This document shows, one piece after another, positions 12,901 through 24,837 of a stretch of DNA of 64,000 bases. The DNA comes from Numida meleagris (Eukaryota > Chordata > Aves > Galliformes > Numididae). The notes under the pieces are model-generated. The model searched no databases. It was given only the letters and a program-made list of their open reading frames with translations, and had not been told where the DNA came from. The stretch is from positions 6,505,935 to 6,569,934 of the forward strand of contig NC_034421.1 of the NCBI RefSeq assembly GCF_002078875.1, in the 5' to 3' direction. Position numbers and translations under genes: made by a program. Numbering within the stretch: position 1 is the stretch's first letter; each line of letters opens with the position of its first letter.

Positions 12901-15900
12901 AAGCTGAGCAGCAAACCCCTGCTGGTAGCGGGGACAGGGGGTGAGCAGACGTGGGGATGCTCTGCCTGGGGGCCCTGTGCTGCTTCGTAGGAGCCTTTGC
13001 TGTCAGCCCTGGTCCCCTTGCCCAGCCCTGCCCTCATTGTCACCAAAGTCCCTCTGGCCCAGAGGGATGTTGGGCCACAATAGCCCCTTTCTGGTGCTGC
13101 TTTGCTGGGAACACTTGAATCATTCCTGGGGGAAGAGGAATGAAGCCCAGCCCTGCTGTGCGGGCACCGCGCTGAATGGCAGCAGTAATCCCAGCGGTGG
13201 CACCAGCCCAAACCCTGCCCATGTCTTGGGGTGAGCAGGGCTCAGGGATTCCAATGTGCCCAGGGCTGAGTCCTTGGAGGGCAGCGTGTGGCAGGGATGC
13301 GCAGATCCCCCTGTCCATCCCAAATCAGGGCGACGAGCATCCGTGTGAAATCCTGTTCATCTGAGCCTTTGAGCTTCCAACAATGCCCTGCTAATAACAG
13401 CAATTAAAGCCTGCCTGCCGCTCAGCTCCCCGTGCACCGTTACAGCCTGGGGTGCCCGTGTGGGGCCGCGTCAACGGGGCCGTTGTTCCATGTGCTGCAG
13501 CCCTGATCCCTTCCTGCTCGGGGTTCTCCCCTTCATGGCATCTCCCGGTGATGGGGCTGCCACCAGGGGTGGGAGCAGAGCAGGCGAGCGAAGGGGCCAT
13601 TTTCTGTCCAAAACAGCATGCAAAAGGAGAGGAAACGCCACGGGAGCTGACTTGAAAGAAAGTATGTGAACAATGCAAATTAGGCAGGAGCGATCCTGTC
13701 TGTGTTTTCTCCAACTCCACTGAAGCAGGGGTGGAAAAGCTGGATGCATCGCAGGGTGATCTGCAGCTTGGAGGGCATCCAGCTCCTATCGCCGTGCTTG
13801 GGGATGGTTTGACTGCACCACGTAAACAGTAGTGACCCCCAGCTGGGGTGGGTATGGGGCTGGGGGCTTGTGCTGAAGCACCATGGTGCTGAGGAGCTCC
13901 ATCATTTTGTCCCTTTTCCAGGGGAGCGATGTGCACGAGCTCCATCCTCGTCCTCCTGACCAGGACATCTCTGCATCCATGCTGGGTTCAATGCTGTATT
14001 TCTGGAATAAGCCCTGTAGGGTGGCTTCGTAAGGGGTTTTAGCCTTTAGTGTTCACCCACAAAGCGTGGAGGGCTGGAGGATGATGCTGGACCAGCGCTC
14101 GGCTCTGAGCATCTCAGCAGGGTGAGCCCTGTGGCATGAAGGCATTGATGGGTGCTGGGAGTTCCATGGGGCAGATGGGTTTTGTTGCAGGGTGGGATGC
14201 TGCTCCCACAGCCCCTGGTCCAAACTTGGGGATGGCAGTGCTGGAAAGCTCAGGTGCTGGAATGAAATCATGAGAACTGGCAATGCCCAAACAGATTTTT
14301 TTAATTTTCCCTTTGTAATTGGAAGTGTTTCATTGTTATTTAATGTCTTGTTTGTGCCTTTTTAATGGAACCAGCTTGCATGGCTTCCTTCTGGAATGGC
14401 AGTGGTGTGCCTTGAGCTGTGGCTCTGCAGCTTTGTGTCAGTGCAGCTCTTATCTGCACGGACACATCCGCACCGGTGGGTGTGTGCACGGAGCAGCGAT
14501 GTAGGGCGAATCTGACATCTATTGCTTTTTAATCCCGTGTATGAGATCAGTGGGTGCTGTAGCATCTGGATGCTTCTAAAAAGGATTGCTGATTGCCTGC
14601 AAAAAGAGAAATACAAGGTCATTTTTTGTTGGCTTTGCAGCACGTGAGAGCGGCTGTGGGAAGGAGCACAGCCTCTGCGGGACTTTGGGATCAGGTGGGA
14701 TCTGGAAGAGCGTGGTTGGGGCATCCCAAAAGCAGAACCCTCCTGGGAGCTCAGGAAACATCTTCCCAACACACGACAGGGAAATGCTGGCACAGTAAAG
14801 GGGAGATTGTAAAGGGATTGAGTAGTGGAGCTGGCAGGAGGAGCAGAGCGCATCGGTGCGGAGAGCTTCATCGTGTGCTTGAGGCTGAGCGGAGGGAACT
14901 TGGGTTTGCTTGTTCCCAGAGAAGAATTTGCTGGAGCCCCATGGGTTCAGCAGCTGCAGACAGCCACACTTGGGAGCTTTCAGAGTACTGGCAGCACTGG
15001 GTCAGGTCTTCCTGGGGAGTTCTGTGCGCTGATCGGAGCTGATGCTGGGGCTGAAATGGGAAAGATTTTGGATCGTCTCAGTGATGAACCTTCAGGACAT
15101 GGTGGTGGAGCATGCCCACGCAGGGCACAGTGCTGGCTACCGCAAGAAACTGCTGCAGAAATCCTCTCCCAAGCAGTTTCTGTGCAATTTATTTTGGAGA
15201 TGGCGCTGGTGGAGCCCAGAGCCCTGCTCGCTGGCACTGTGCTGGTTTGGTGAGCTTTTGGTGCTTTGGGACTGCTGCTGGAGCCATGACCCCTTAAAAC
15301 TGGAGTAAAACGGCTCATGGAGGTAATTTCTAAGTCCCAGTAGGTGATTCTGGACGTGTTCCTTTCTGCAGCCCCTGTTCCCAAGCGCTCGGAGCCGTGC
15401 GCATCCCTTGAGGTCGCACCGAGCCCGCTCCAGCATTGAATCATTTCCTGTTTTTCTCGGCTGCCGCAGAGCTGGAAGTGTTTGCAGATGGGGTGAACCC
15501 ACAGCGCGGGGGCATGGGAACGCAGGGCTGAGCCTGCAGCCAGCCCAGGGCGCTGCGCACCGTGAGCGCCTATGGGGGCTTTCCCTTTGGGAAGCAACGT
15601 GTGCGTGAGGGGTCACTGCTGAGCGGGTGTTGGGGGGTGAAGGAAGCCCTGGGTGTTTCTTGGCCACAAGTGCCCAAAGGAGGTCCCCACCCACCTCCAC
15701 CAGCTGCCTTTAGCGGGGGGATGGGGATGTCTTTCCCAGCACTTTTTTTTTGGCCAGGTTGGGAACATCGGGGAAATTTTCACGTGTTTTTATTGTTATT
15801 TTAAATGAAAGGTTGCAAGAGGTTGTCCCACAGATAGATAGATATCTGAGGTCTGATAGCAGGTGGGAGCAGCGTTGCTTTCCGTGCAAATTTAAAACTC

Positions 15901-18900
15901 AGCCGCAGGGAATGCTTTCCTTAAACCACAGACCAAAAAAAAATCCCTGAAAGACACTTCTATTTCTGAGCAGCTCCTCCCCAGAACGTGGCTGTGCCGC
16001 TGTGCCTGGTGCATGGGAGCAGCAGTGGGCTAAAACCTGCTGTGTGCTGCTCCCTGTGAGCCCCAAAGAACCAGAAAGCATTTTGCACGTGATAGAGGTG
16101 AAGCACTGAACTCCTCACGTGCTCCACTAACTTTTGCATTGAGCTCAGCCTGGATGTGCTGCGGGCACCCGGGGCAGCACCGTGTGCAGCGCTGGTGCTT
16201 CCTCTTTGCAAAACCCAGCTGTTCTGCAAAGGCTTCTGCAGGGCTTTCCCACTCTGCCCAGCTCAGTGTTTCCGTAGTCTCACTGCTAAGCGGCTGCAGA
16301 GCAGCTGTGCTGTATGGCTCGAGGTGGGCACGCAGACGATCTCTCTCTGCCCTAAGTCTGCCTGGTACTCCCAGTTATTTGCGGCCAGTTTTGAGCTGGT
16401 TGCGGGATGGGGCTGCCCATCCTCTGGTGCCATCCCCATGGTGGCCAAGGATGCGGCTCCAGATCTGAGCATCACACGCTCCCTTGAAGCATCCCCGTAG
16501 GGAGGGACCAGTAGCAGGACAAGGACGAAACCTGGAGCCGTGCTGGAGTCACTGGGAGCCAGGCACGGTGCTGCCATCAGTGAGTGCAGGGGGTTAAGGT
16601 GGTGGTGGGGTGGCAGCCCCCAGGGGGGTGGGTGGATCTGGGCTACTGTTGGCTGCGGAAATGCATTTTTTGTTGTTGTTGTTTCGATTTCTGTGGAATG
16701 GTTTTGGACAATCAGTTTTCTAAAATAAACTCAATGAGAGGAAATCCATTTGTTAACCTGTCCCTGTTGAGTTGGAAGGAGGGGATGGTGTGCAGATATG
16801 TTGCTTCCTTCTCAGCTTAATTCTGATTCGGAGCAAAACCAAACCTATAAATCAAACACGGTATTTTATCTCCCCTCCCCCATCTTCTTTCTTTTTTTTA
16901 AATCAGGATTTAAACGGACAGAAAGAGCTGTGCCCGCGCCTCTGCCACCTGAAGAAAGGCCCCAGTGGTTACGGCTTCAACCTGCACAGCGAGAAGTCCC
17001 GCCCGGGGCAGTTTATCCGCTCGGTCGACCCCGACTCGCCGGCGTCCAGAGCGGGGCTGCGGCCCCAGGACCGCCTGGTGGAGGTAACACCACATGCAGC
17101 ACGGTGCTTTGGGGCCCTTTTGTTGGGTTTTTGGGTCCTACCAACGTGGGTCCTCCTGGAAACGAGGAGAGAACGAGCAGAAGGGATGCGATGCTCAGCT
17201 GGGAAGCGTGATGCTGAATCCAGCCCCCGTCCCGTGCCCTTTTCCATCAGATCCATCATGCTGCTGGGCAGGGCAGGAGCTTGGAGCCAGGGGAAACGCT
17301 TGGCAGAGAGATCTTAAAGCATAGGATTGTGAAAGATGGGGGGAAAAACCACTCTTGGAAGCGATTTCCTGTCCGCTTAGTGCCGAACAACAGAATTTTT
17401 GATGTTGCACAGAATCACCCTCCCCTCAGCTTGTTTGTCTCTTGGTGTTTTTACTGAAGAATGAGTTCCCCCATTCAAAGCAGCATGGACAGACGGACAG
17501 GCAGTGCTTGTTCCCAGCTGGGCACCACACCGTGCCCCCAGCCTGGCTCTGCCCTGGCACCGAGGCAATGTAACGCTGGGGCTGGGGCACCCGTGGCTGT
17601 GGTTCATGGCAGCGAGGGGTTTTGTTATTTATTTATCATCCCTTGGCCGAGTGCCCAGCACACACAAAGCAGTGAGGGGTGAGCTGGAGAGCTCGGAAAC
17701 CTGATCCCCCTGATCCGGCTCTTTGGGGCTCCGATAAATAATTGATGCTCCCAGCCCTGCTGTACCGGTGTTGCAGTGGGAGAGCAGGGGCAGCCCCCTC
17801 TGGGGTCTCCCTATGGGTCAGTGTAGCCAGGGTGAGCGCCCTGGGCAGGACTGGGGTGATGGGGTGCAATTAGGGTGATAGTGATGTGCCGAGACCACAG
17901 GATGTCACTGGGGTGCCACTAGGGTGCCATTGGGGTGACAGTGGTGTGCCCAGGGGTGACCGTGAGGTGATGGTGGGGTGCCCAGTGGTGATGGTAGGGT
18001 GATGGTGGGGATGGAGCATGGCTACAAGCCAGACTGGCTCCTTGGGACTGTGTCTCCCACAGCCTAAGCCCTGGCACAGCAGGGGCTGCGCCTGCCCCGG
18101 GCAATGGGTGTGTTCGTTTCTGAGCACAAACAATGCCTAGAAATCACAATTGTTCCCTTTCTGCCTGGGAGGAGAAATCCCGTCTGCTGGTTGCTCCCAG
18201 GTCGCGTGTGGTGAGGGGAAAATGAGTCAGAGAGTCAGGGACAGGCAAGCACCACGCTCTGCCTGGCCACTGGGACACGGGATATCCTCCGTCATCCCTT
18301 ATTGGAGGGGGATACACAGAAGAGCTCAGGCAGGATGAAGTTTTGGGGGCAAATTGAAGGTGAATACTGGGCTTGAAGTCATTAGAGGGGAACCAGCATG
18401 GTCCTGAGCACCTGCGTAAATGGAGGGAGGTGGTGGAGCCTGGGGGCCCAGTGGAGTTCAGGAGATAGAACCATAGAATCCTTTGAGTTGTAAGGGACCT
18501 TTAAAGGTCACCTGGTCCAACTCCCTGCAGTGAACAGATGGAGCATGTGCAGAGGTTTTTGGGGATGTCAGAGATGTCTGTGCCGTGATCTGACGCTGCT
18601 GCTTTGCAGGTGAATGGGATAAATGTGGAGGGGCTGCGGCACTCAGAAGTGGTGTCCCACATCAAGGCCAGAGAGAGTGAAGCCAGGTTGTTGGTGGTGG
18701 ACCCCGAGACGGATGAGTACTTCAAGAAGCTGGGGGTGACCCCCACCGAGGAGCACACCAAAGGTGAGAGCCCGGTTCTGCCCCCGTGACTCACCAGGAC
18801 GCGGGTGGGATTTCAGGAGTGACAGAGTCATGTTTCCCTTGTCTCATCCCTGAGTGGTTTCCTGAGCACCACCCAGCTATTTATAAACAGTGAGAATACT

Positions 18901-21900
18901 CCCAGCCACAAAACAACTCATTATTTTGACACGGTGAATAATTAACATAGGGACTGGCTGCCAGAAGCGGCTGTGGGGTGACAGTGCTGTGGGATGCGGC
19001 GATGGGTGCAGCGCTCGGTGCAAGTGGTCCAGCTGTGGGGATGCTGTGCTGGTGGCACATCCCAGGGCTGCTCAGAGTCTGGGAGAGGAGCACTGCCATG
19101 GGGCTGCAGGGCGTGGTGACCCCTGGCAAAGGAACCTGAGGGTGCAGAGAGAAGTGCAGAGCAGCCCCCGTGTGCACACACGCAGGGAAGGGCTTCACGC
19201 AGCAGCGATCACACAGACGGCCGCTGCAGGAAACATTTCCCTCGCTGCTGGAACCTGGCAGGGAAAGCTGTCTGTCTGCTCCACACCCTGTCACCATCCG
19301 ACCCAAGCTCGGTCAGGTGCTCTGTGGGAAGATTGGTCCAGAGAAATAGAGTCAAAGTGTACTGAGGGGTGAGAGCGGTGTCAGATGCTCCAAGTGGGCT
19401 TGAGAAGGAGCGGTGTGAGCGCGGTCTGCTGGCAGGAGCACAAAGGGGCCCTTGTTCCCAGCAGCAGGGACACAGCCAGGGCCATGCGGGTGGGTGTGTG
19501 AGTGCTGAGCACTGGCTGCCTGCTCCCTGCACTGGGAGGAGGGGGGTGTAGTGAGGTGGGGGTCGGTCTCTTCTCCCAGGTGACAGTGATAGGATGAGAG
19601 GCGATGGCCTTATGTTAAGCCAGGGGAGGTTCAGGTTGGATATTAGGAACAATTTCTTCTCTGAAAGAGTGCTCAGGTGCTGGCACTGCTGCCCAGGGAG
19701 GTGGTGGAGTCACCATCCCTGGAGGTGTTAAGAACCGTGGAGATGTGGCACTGAGGGACGTGGTCAGTGGGCACGGTGAGATGGGCTGGAGCTGGGCTTG
19801 GTGATCTTGGAGGTCTTTTCCTACCTTACTGATGCTATGATGCACAATGGCTATGGAGCTGTAAGTTAGGAGCCCTGGACTGCTGGAGTTGCAAGCTGCT
19901 CTGGCACCGAGCGCTGCTCTTGCTTCACTGGGTGCTGTGTTGCACAATGAGCACGGACACTGTTGTTCTCTGCTCGGCTGCTATAGTCTGGGGGCTGCCC
20001 AGGGTCCCAGTGGGGCTACAGAGGGGCACAGAATGGGGTCTGTGCCCCCAGGAAGTCTTTGTGCTCAACATAATTCAGTCACTGAGCCTGTCGCAATTAG
20101 CACATCTGTAGCACCATGTCTCATCTGTCCCATGCTGCCTTGAGCAGTGACTTGGTTGTGGGGACAGGCAGCTCATCTGCATCGAATTTGCCATTGTATG
20201 GAGCATTATTAGCACAGATTATTGGAAGTGGGCAATAGAATGCCAAGGTCCATGAAAGGCAGTGGGTTTCTTGCCACATGCTGTTGCAATACCAACAAGA
20301 TGCTGATTTCAGCAAAGAATGTTGGGCTGGTCTGTAAGATTTCCAGTTAAACAGTTCCCAGGAAAAACGATTTCACTGTCAAAAATGGGAGTGCTCTGAA
20401 TGTAGAGCTTAGAGAGGGAAGTGGCTTGGTCCCCCTCCTGGAGGAGATTTTCTTTTGATGAAAACAGCGTGCAACTGAGTGAGGTTGGGATTGCAGAAGA
20501 ACACAGTTCTGGGGGGCACACGCTGCGTCTGCCTGCAGCTCTGGGGCAGGGGGCACATGGGGCTTCTGGGGCCATGTTGGGACTGCAGCTCCTGTGATGG
20601 AGCCCAGCCTGGCAGTCCCCATGAATGCACTCACTGTGTGTTTCCTCTGCGTGGTCCGCAGGTGTGGTGCCTCAGCCCATGACGAACGGATCTGCACAGA
20701 TGCAGGTGAGTCCCCGCCTGCTCCAGAGTTGCCTCAGAGCAGAGGGAACCTCTGAGCATTGCTAAGGCTCATTGAGCTCAATTAATTGCTGCTGGCTAAT
20801 TAGAATTGCTTCCTGCTACAGCTTTAATTTCAGGCTTGCACAAGACTGGGCTGAGCCCCGTTTGTGCCTTTTCCCCAGGAATGGCACCCTGCATGTGCCA
20901 TGGTCCCCGCAGGCATGGGGTGCTGCACTGGGGCTGGCTGTGACGTTTGTCCCCATGTGGTTACTGGGTTTTATTGCTTCTGCCTCCGCACAACCTGAGC
21001 TCACGTTTCCATTTCCCACAGCTGAATGGAGGATCCACATCTTCATCTCACAGTGACCTTCAAAGTCCTGGGAAGGAATCGGAGGTAAAAACCCCAAACA
21101 CACGTCGTCTTCTTTTCACATACGTATGTACATGTTTATGCCACGGTGGTGCGTAAAAACGCCTTTACATGCAAATTCAGTTTCAAATTGCAGGCTTAAG
21201 TACACCTGCATCCACCCAATAATCAATACAGGGAGTTCTCTATCATGCCCTGCCCTGTAAATCCGTGTGAGGTGCAGCCGTGAGCCGCTGCATTCCTTCC
21301 CCTTCGCCAGGGGATGAAGGCGTGCGGTGCCACGTGGCCGTGCTGCCAGCAGAGCCCTGCATGGGGGATGCACCCCCTGAGCTGGCCGGGCAGGGGGCTG
21401 CGAGCAGCAGCTGCGTTTGGGGCCGAGCCAGGCGCCTGCAGGCTGGCAGCTCCCTTTTGCTCTGAGCATTAAATAATGCATGGCCCGATTACACAGTGCA
21501 TGCGAACCGGTTTGCATCCACAAGCCAGAGCGAAGCTGGAGTGGTCCTCTTGCAGGATGCACCGTGTTGTTAGGGCAGCAGTGCTAGAGGGCAGGACAGG
21601 CTTTAAGGTGTTGAAAGCGAAGGCCTTTGTTCTCACTGTTTACCTGCTGTGCTTAGGTGAGCACAGTGCATGCAAAGTGCTGCACTGGGGCACCTCTGCA
21701 GGCATTGAGACCAGGAGCTGCACTGTCTGCCAAAACCATGGCACAGACACGGGTGCTGGTGCAGAAGCTTTACATTGCAGCTGCTCTGGAGCTCACCCAC
21801 TGAAAGCAGCTCTGGTGCAGCACCCAGTGGGGTTGGTCCTTCTCTGCCCTACAGACACCAAGGAGGGGTGAGGGCAGGGACACTCCAGTGCTGCGTGCTT

Positions 21901-22709
21901 AGCACAAAGCATTTGGGCTCACGCATTAATTGTACGCCAGGGTACAATGTGTTGGCTGTCTTCTAGCTATTACAGGAACGAGAGGGGCAGGAGGAGCCTA
22001 TGGGCAGTGGGGGCTTGAGGGCACATCACAGTAGTGGCAGTGACTTTAGAAAGTCATTGATTTTCTTCCCATAAAGCACTTCTACCAGGTGGAATAAAGC
22101 TGCACCTTTCTGTACAGTGCCCAAAGGAGAATGCACTGGGCATGGCCAGCAGGACAGGCAGGAGCTGTTGGCTGCAATGTAGCGATGAACTCTGTGACCA
22201 TGCAGCTTCTGCACTGGTTAAACCAGAGACAGCACGGGGCAGGGGCTTTGACCTAGCACTGGTGGCAGTGCGGTGACACAGAACATAGAATGATTGGGTC
22301 GGACGGGACTTTGAAGATCATCCAGTTCCAACCCCCTGCTACAGGCAGGGTAATTATCACACTGATTTCCCAGCCTTGTTCAGACGTAAGTGGCATTGTT
22401 CCGGGTAAGGTGCCCAAAGACCACATTCTCATCCTTTGACATTAAGAGAGCCTTGGGTGCACAAGGCTTGGATGCTGCTTGGTGGCTCCAACAGCCAGAG
22501 CAACAGTTCCAATAAGGTCACGCGCTGACTCCATCCCTCCCTCCCTGCAGGACGGAGACTCGGAGAAGAGGGACCCATTTGAGGAGAGTGGGCTGAGCCT
22601 GAGCCCCACAGCGGCCGAAGCCAAGGAGAAGGTGCGAGCCAAGCGGGTGAAGAAGAGGGCTCCGCAGATGGACTGGAACAAGAAGCGGGAGATCTTCAGC
22701 AATTTCTGA
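693..22709 (+). CDS. NHERF2: NHERF2 (SLC9A3R2), Na+/H+ exchange regulatory cofactor 2, 5'-partial
   Basis: NHERF2 is a two-PDZ scaffold under the apical membrane. It tethers transporters and receptors (NHE3 and others) to ezrin and actin through a C-terminal ERM-binding tail. Six exons are visible: 693-947, 16907-17083, 18610-18763, 20662-20705, 21022-21084 and 22551-22709. They join with phases 0,0,1,0,0 into 283 residues plus TGA. The order is the end of PDZ1 ([20 protein letters not shown]), a Ser-rich linker, a whole PDZ2 with the GYGF carboxylate-binding loop, and a tail ending [13 protein letters not shown]. That ending matches NHERF2; from memory NHERF1 ends differently (NELFSNL). Human NHERF2 has about 337 residues, so only the N-terminal exon is missing. 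The downstream neighbour NTHL1 is convergent, as in mammals. Confidence 0.95.
948..16906 (+). other. NHERF2: NHERF2 intron 2 (16 kb, GC-rich)
   Basis: A single intron of 15,959 bases separates the PDZ1/linker exon from the PDZ2 exon. It is G-rich on the plus strand and full of short CTG, GGGG and CAGCA-type words. Many open frames of 60-270 codons occur on both strands, but none has recognisable domains or splice-consistent partners, so none is called a gene. Small AT-rich islands interrupt it, notably near 6120-6190, 6365-6460, 9585-9650 and 11785-11905; they are noted under findings as possible enhancers. A short A-run followed by AT repeats lies at about 11790-11822. No convincing transposon was recognised. 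Confidence 0.8.
16907..17083 (+). CDS. NHERF2: NHERF2 exon 3: first half of PDZ2
   Basis: There are 59 codons in phase 0. The acceptor follows a T-rich tract (AG 16905-16906) and the donor is GTAACA. After [19 protein letters not shown] comes the carboxylate-binding loop [10 protein letters not shown], which accepts the C-terminus of PDZ ligands, then [10 protein letters not shown] and the LRPQDRLVE turn typical of NHERF PDZ2. Confidence 0.95.
17850..18013. repeat. GGTG-rich degenerate minisatellite
   Basis: About 160 bases made of imperfect units of the kind GGGGTGCCA, AGGGTGATGG and GGGGTGACAGTGGTGTGCCC. Unit length is irregular (roughly 9-20 bases) and no two neighbouring units are identical, so this looks like an old decayed tandem array. 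Confidence 0.6.
18466..18542 (-). mobile_element. CR1 LINE 3' fragment
   Basis: The words ACCATAGAATCCTTTGAGTT, AAGGGACCTTTAAAGGTCA and GGTCCAACTCCCTGCAGTG are the reverse complement of the avian CR1 3' end. It is a short, truncated copy inside NHERF2 intron 3 with no coding capacity. Confidence 0.8.
18610..18763 (+). CDS. NHERF2: NHERF2 exon 4: second half of PDZ2
   Basis: This exon has 154 bases, giving 51 codons plus one base. The donor is GTGAGA and the split codon G|GT is completed by exon 5. It encodes [19 protein letters not shown] (the ligand-groove helix of PDZ2) and [17 protein letters not shown], followed by VTPTEEH. All of these are hallmark NHERF2 PDZ2 residues. Confidence 0.95.
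18764..20661 (+). other. NHERF2: NHERF2 intron 4
   Basis: No exon was recognised. Its main content is one plus-strand CR1 3' fragment at about 19568-19845. The remainder is unremarkable single-copy-looking sequence. Confidence 0.75.
19568..19845 (+). mobile_element. CR1 LINE 3' end (about 280 bp)
   Basis: This is the clearest CR1 copy in the window. It has ATGAGAGGCGATGGCCTTA, GTTCAGGTTGGATATTAGGA, CTGCCCAGGGAGGTGGTGGA and CCCTGGAGGTGTTAAGA, and it ends with GGTGATCTTGGAGGTCTTTT and the terminal TGATGCTATGAT. It is 5'-truncated, as most avian CR1 copies are. Confidence 0.88.
20662..20705 (+). CDS. NHERF2: NHERF2 exon 5: linker micro-exon
   Basis: This 44-base exon lies between AG at 20660-20661 and donor GTGAGT. 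It completes the split Gly codon and adds [14 protein letters not shown], matching the human NHERF2 linker around PSPVTNGTSPAQ. The exon is short but its phases fit both neighbours. Confidence 0.88.
20706..21021 (+). other. NHERF2: NHERF2 intron 5
   Basis: A short intron of 316 bases with no recognised feature. It has donor GTGAGT and a T/C-rich acceptor ending CCCACAG. Confidence 0.8.
21022..21084 (+). CDS. NHERF2: NHERF2 exon 6: Ser-rich linker
   Basis: There are 21 codons in phase 0 between CCCACAG and donor GTAAAA. The protein [21 protein letters not shown] aligns with the human LNGGSACSSRSDLPGSDKD segment between PDZ2 and the ezrin-binding tail. Confidence 0.9.
21085..22550 (+). other. 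NHERF2: NHERF2 intron 6
   Basis: No coding sequence was recognised. It contains a minus-strand CR1 fragment at about 22281-22352. The acceptor is strong (TCCCTCCCTCCCTGCAG). Confidence 0.75.
22281..22352 (-). mobile_element. CR1 LINE 3' fragment
   Basis: ACATAGAATGATTGGGTCGG, ACGGGACTTTGAAGATCATC and CAGTTCCAACCCCCTGCTAC are the reverse complement of a CR1 3' end. The fragment is short and truncated and lies in NHERF2 intron 6. Confidence 0.82.
22551..22709 (+). CDS. NHERF2: NHERF2 exon 7: ezrin-binding tail and stop
   Basis: There are 52 codons plus TGA at 22707-22709. [20 protein letters not shown] is followed by a basic stretch (RAKRVKKR) and [16 protein letters not shown]. This is the amphipathic ERM-binding helix, which in this family contacts the ezrin FERM domain; the terminal hydrophobic residue can also bind PDZ2 in cis. 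Confidence 0.97.
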   Translation, partial: DGDSEKRDPFEESGLSLSPTAAEAKEKVRAKRVKKRAPQMDWNKKREIFSNF

Positions 22710-22843
22710 GCCCTGCTGGAGGCGGTGCTCGCTGCCCTGCCCGGACGTTCGGAGGTGCCCGCACCTCTCCTGCAGTGTCCACGTGAGATGCTTTGTGCTC
22801 TGCTCTTCACTGGTTGCTTTTATGAAGCGTATTTTAAAGTCCT

Positions 22844-22897
22844 TTTTTTGTTTTTTTATTGTTATTATTATTATTATTGTTGTTGTTATTATTGTTA
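22844..22897. repeat. T-run and (TTA/TTG)n microsatellite
   Basis: Two T runs are followed by about 40 bases of TTA and TTG triplets. It lies in the NHERF2 3' UTR about 135 bases after the stop codon. Confidence 0.85.
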
Positions 22898-24751
22898 CTC
22901 ACCAGCGATTCTCATAAGACAAATGTGACCAAAGCTCCTTTCCTTGCTCGCATTCAGCCCGGTTGGCTTCCCGCTGTCCCTGTTCCTGCTGAAAAAGGAC
23001 TGGAAGAGTTTCACTCTTGTTTCTTACCTGCGTTATTTAGGCTTTTGTTACTGTTTTTTATTTGGGGTGTTCTGGGTCTGCAGGTGTCCCAGGCTGAGCC
23101 CCGTGGGATGCTCTGTGCCCCTGTGCAGATGGGGGCACCTTGCCATGGTGGAGGGCTGGCATGCCCCTCATGATGGGAAAACAGACAGCGACCATGAATC
23201 ACTCGCTAGCTTTGCTATGGGAATGAAAGTATTCTCATTGCTATTGTTTTGAATGAAGTCCCATCTGTTTCCAGTTAGTGTAGGGACCTCCCTCCCCAGC
23301 AGCGACTCCTGTCCTGGCCCTGGCAACTCCTTTTCCACTTCCTAGTGCTGCAGAGGGGATGCGCAGACAGCACAAACCCGGCACCAGAGGCCACCAACAT
23401 CATGGTCTGCACAGTCTGAGAGATGCTGCAGGGCTGAGTGTGTCACTGCAGAGCCCTTGGGGTTGTCACACTGAGCCTGGCCCTGCTCCCCCTGCACGTC
23501 CCCGGCCCTGGGGTCAGCTATGGAGTGAACTCTGTGGTTAGGAGAGGTTTGATGTCACGAGCAATTGCTTTGGTTTTGTGTCCTCCTTTTAATACCCAGA
23601 ATGTTTTGAAATCCTCCAAATGTAAAGCATGACAGCCGAAGTTGTTTTTAAGCTCTTTATTGCTTGCCTTTGGCTGTGAAGGAGGAAAACTAAATGCAGT
23701 GCACCAGAGAGGGTCTGGCTGTGGGGTCTGCTCCCCCCAGCAGCCTTGAGCCCCACTGTGTGCTGGCCATGCAGCAGTAGGGAGGGACGGGGCATCTGGT
23801 AAAGCCATGTTCCCCAGCTGAATGCAAATGGCAGCAATAACTTGGGTGTTGATGACTCTTCTGAACAAAAGACTTGGCTGCGACTTCGCTCTGTTAATCC
23901 CCAGAGCTGCTGTATTATGAGGTAGAGGCCTTTGGATTAGTCAGTGCACTATGGATATTGCCATGGCTCAGTGTTTCCTCAACACTGAACTAAAAGGTGC
24001 CTTATACCATGTGCTGCCCTCCTGGCTGCAGCACAGGGCCAGTGCTTGGCTGCTGGCTGGAGGGAGCACAGAACCCTCAGGGGTGAAGGAGAGGATTTCT
24101 CTTTTACGAAGGTGCAAACTGTTGATGGGCTGAATAGGTTGAAAAAAATTGAGTGGGTCTGGTGCAAGTGTTGGATTATTGGGGACAAGACTGGCAGCAG
24201 GATGACGGCTCAGGATGGGGGGAGATTCTTCCTCCCCTCCAGGACTCCGCCATTAGCTAGAGGCCTCTTCCCTACCCCTACTTCAAAGACGATTAGCTCC
24301 TTTCTTTTTAGTCCCTGAAATATTTGCTTCTATGAGAACTAAGAAAGTACTGAAGGAGCCCCACATTTCCACGGTATGCACATCGTTCCCAGTGCCTGCA
24401 TAGCCAAACCCTGCAGTGCTCTGCTCTGTGCAGGGCACAGTGCTCCCCACTACACCGAGAACTTAATCTACAATGCACGTCAAGAGCAAAGACTCATTTG
24501 TAAATACCACATTTCTCATACAAGACTGGACCACTGTAGTTAAGGGGGGGGAAGAAAGAAAGAACGTGTAGTTCTGAAAGCAGATCAAAAGAAATCAGGT
24601 GTGCAAATGCATACTGATAAGATTTTAAAATCTTAATCTCTGCTTAGTCCATGGAAATTGCTCCTGGTTAAAGCACTTATCATATTTCTGACATCTTGTA
24701 GCTCAGTAGCAATTATTCAGTTCCTGTACATTTAACTTGGAAAAAAAAATC

Positions 24752-24757
24752 AATAAA
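24752..24757 (+). terminator. NHERF2: Poly(A) signal AATAAA, NHERF2 proximal
   Basis: Canonical hexamer in TCAATAAAGTG after an A-run. It would place cleavage near 24770-24780. Confidence 0.6.
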
Positions 24758-24810
24758 GTGTAAGGCTGTTAGCTGTATTGTAAAAACATAATATACACTG
24801 TAATGTCAGT

Positions 24811-24816
24811 AATAAA
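24811..24816 (+). terminator. NHERF2: Poly(A) signal AATAAA, NHERF2 distal
   Basis: Canonical hexamer followed by a T-rich, GTACC-containing stretch. It lies 21 bases from an oppositely oriented AATAAA, so the two face each other. Confidence 0.6.
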
Positions 24817-24837
24817 CTTCGTTTTCCCATGTACCCT

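Larger units (their letters stand above)
17084..18609 (+). other. NHERF2: NHERF2 intron 3
   Basis: No coding sequence was recognised. The intron contains a GGTG-rich minisatellite (about 17850-18013) and a truncated minus-strand CR1 fragment (about 18466-18542) ending roughly 70 bases before the exon 4 acceptor. Confidence 0.8.
22710..24830 (+). other. NHERF2: NHERF2 3' UTR
   Basis: The untranslated tail runs from the TGA to two AATAAA signals near 24752 and 24811. It includes a T-rich/TTA repeat just after the stop. The extent rests only on the poly(A) signals and the lack of any other recognised gene, not on transcript data. Confidence 0.65.
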
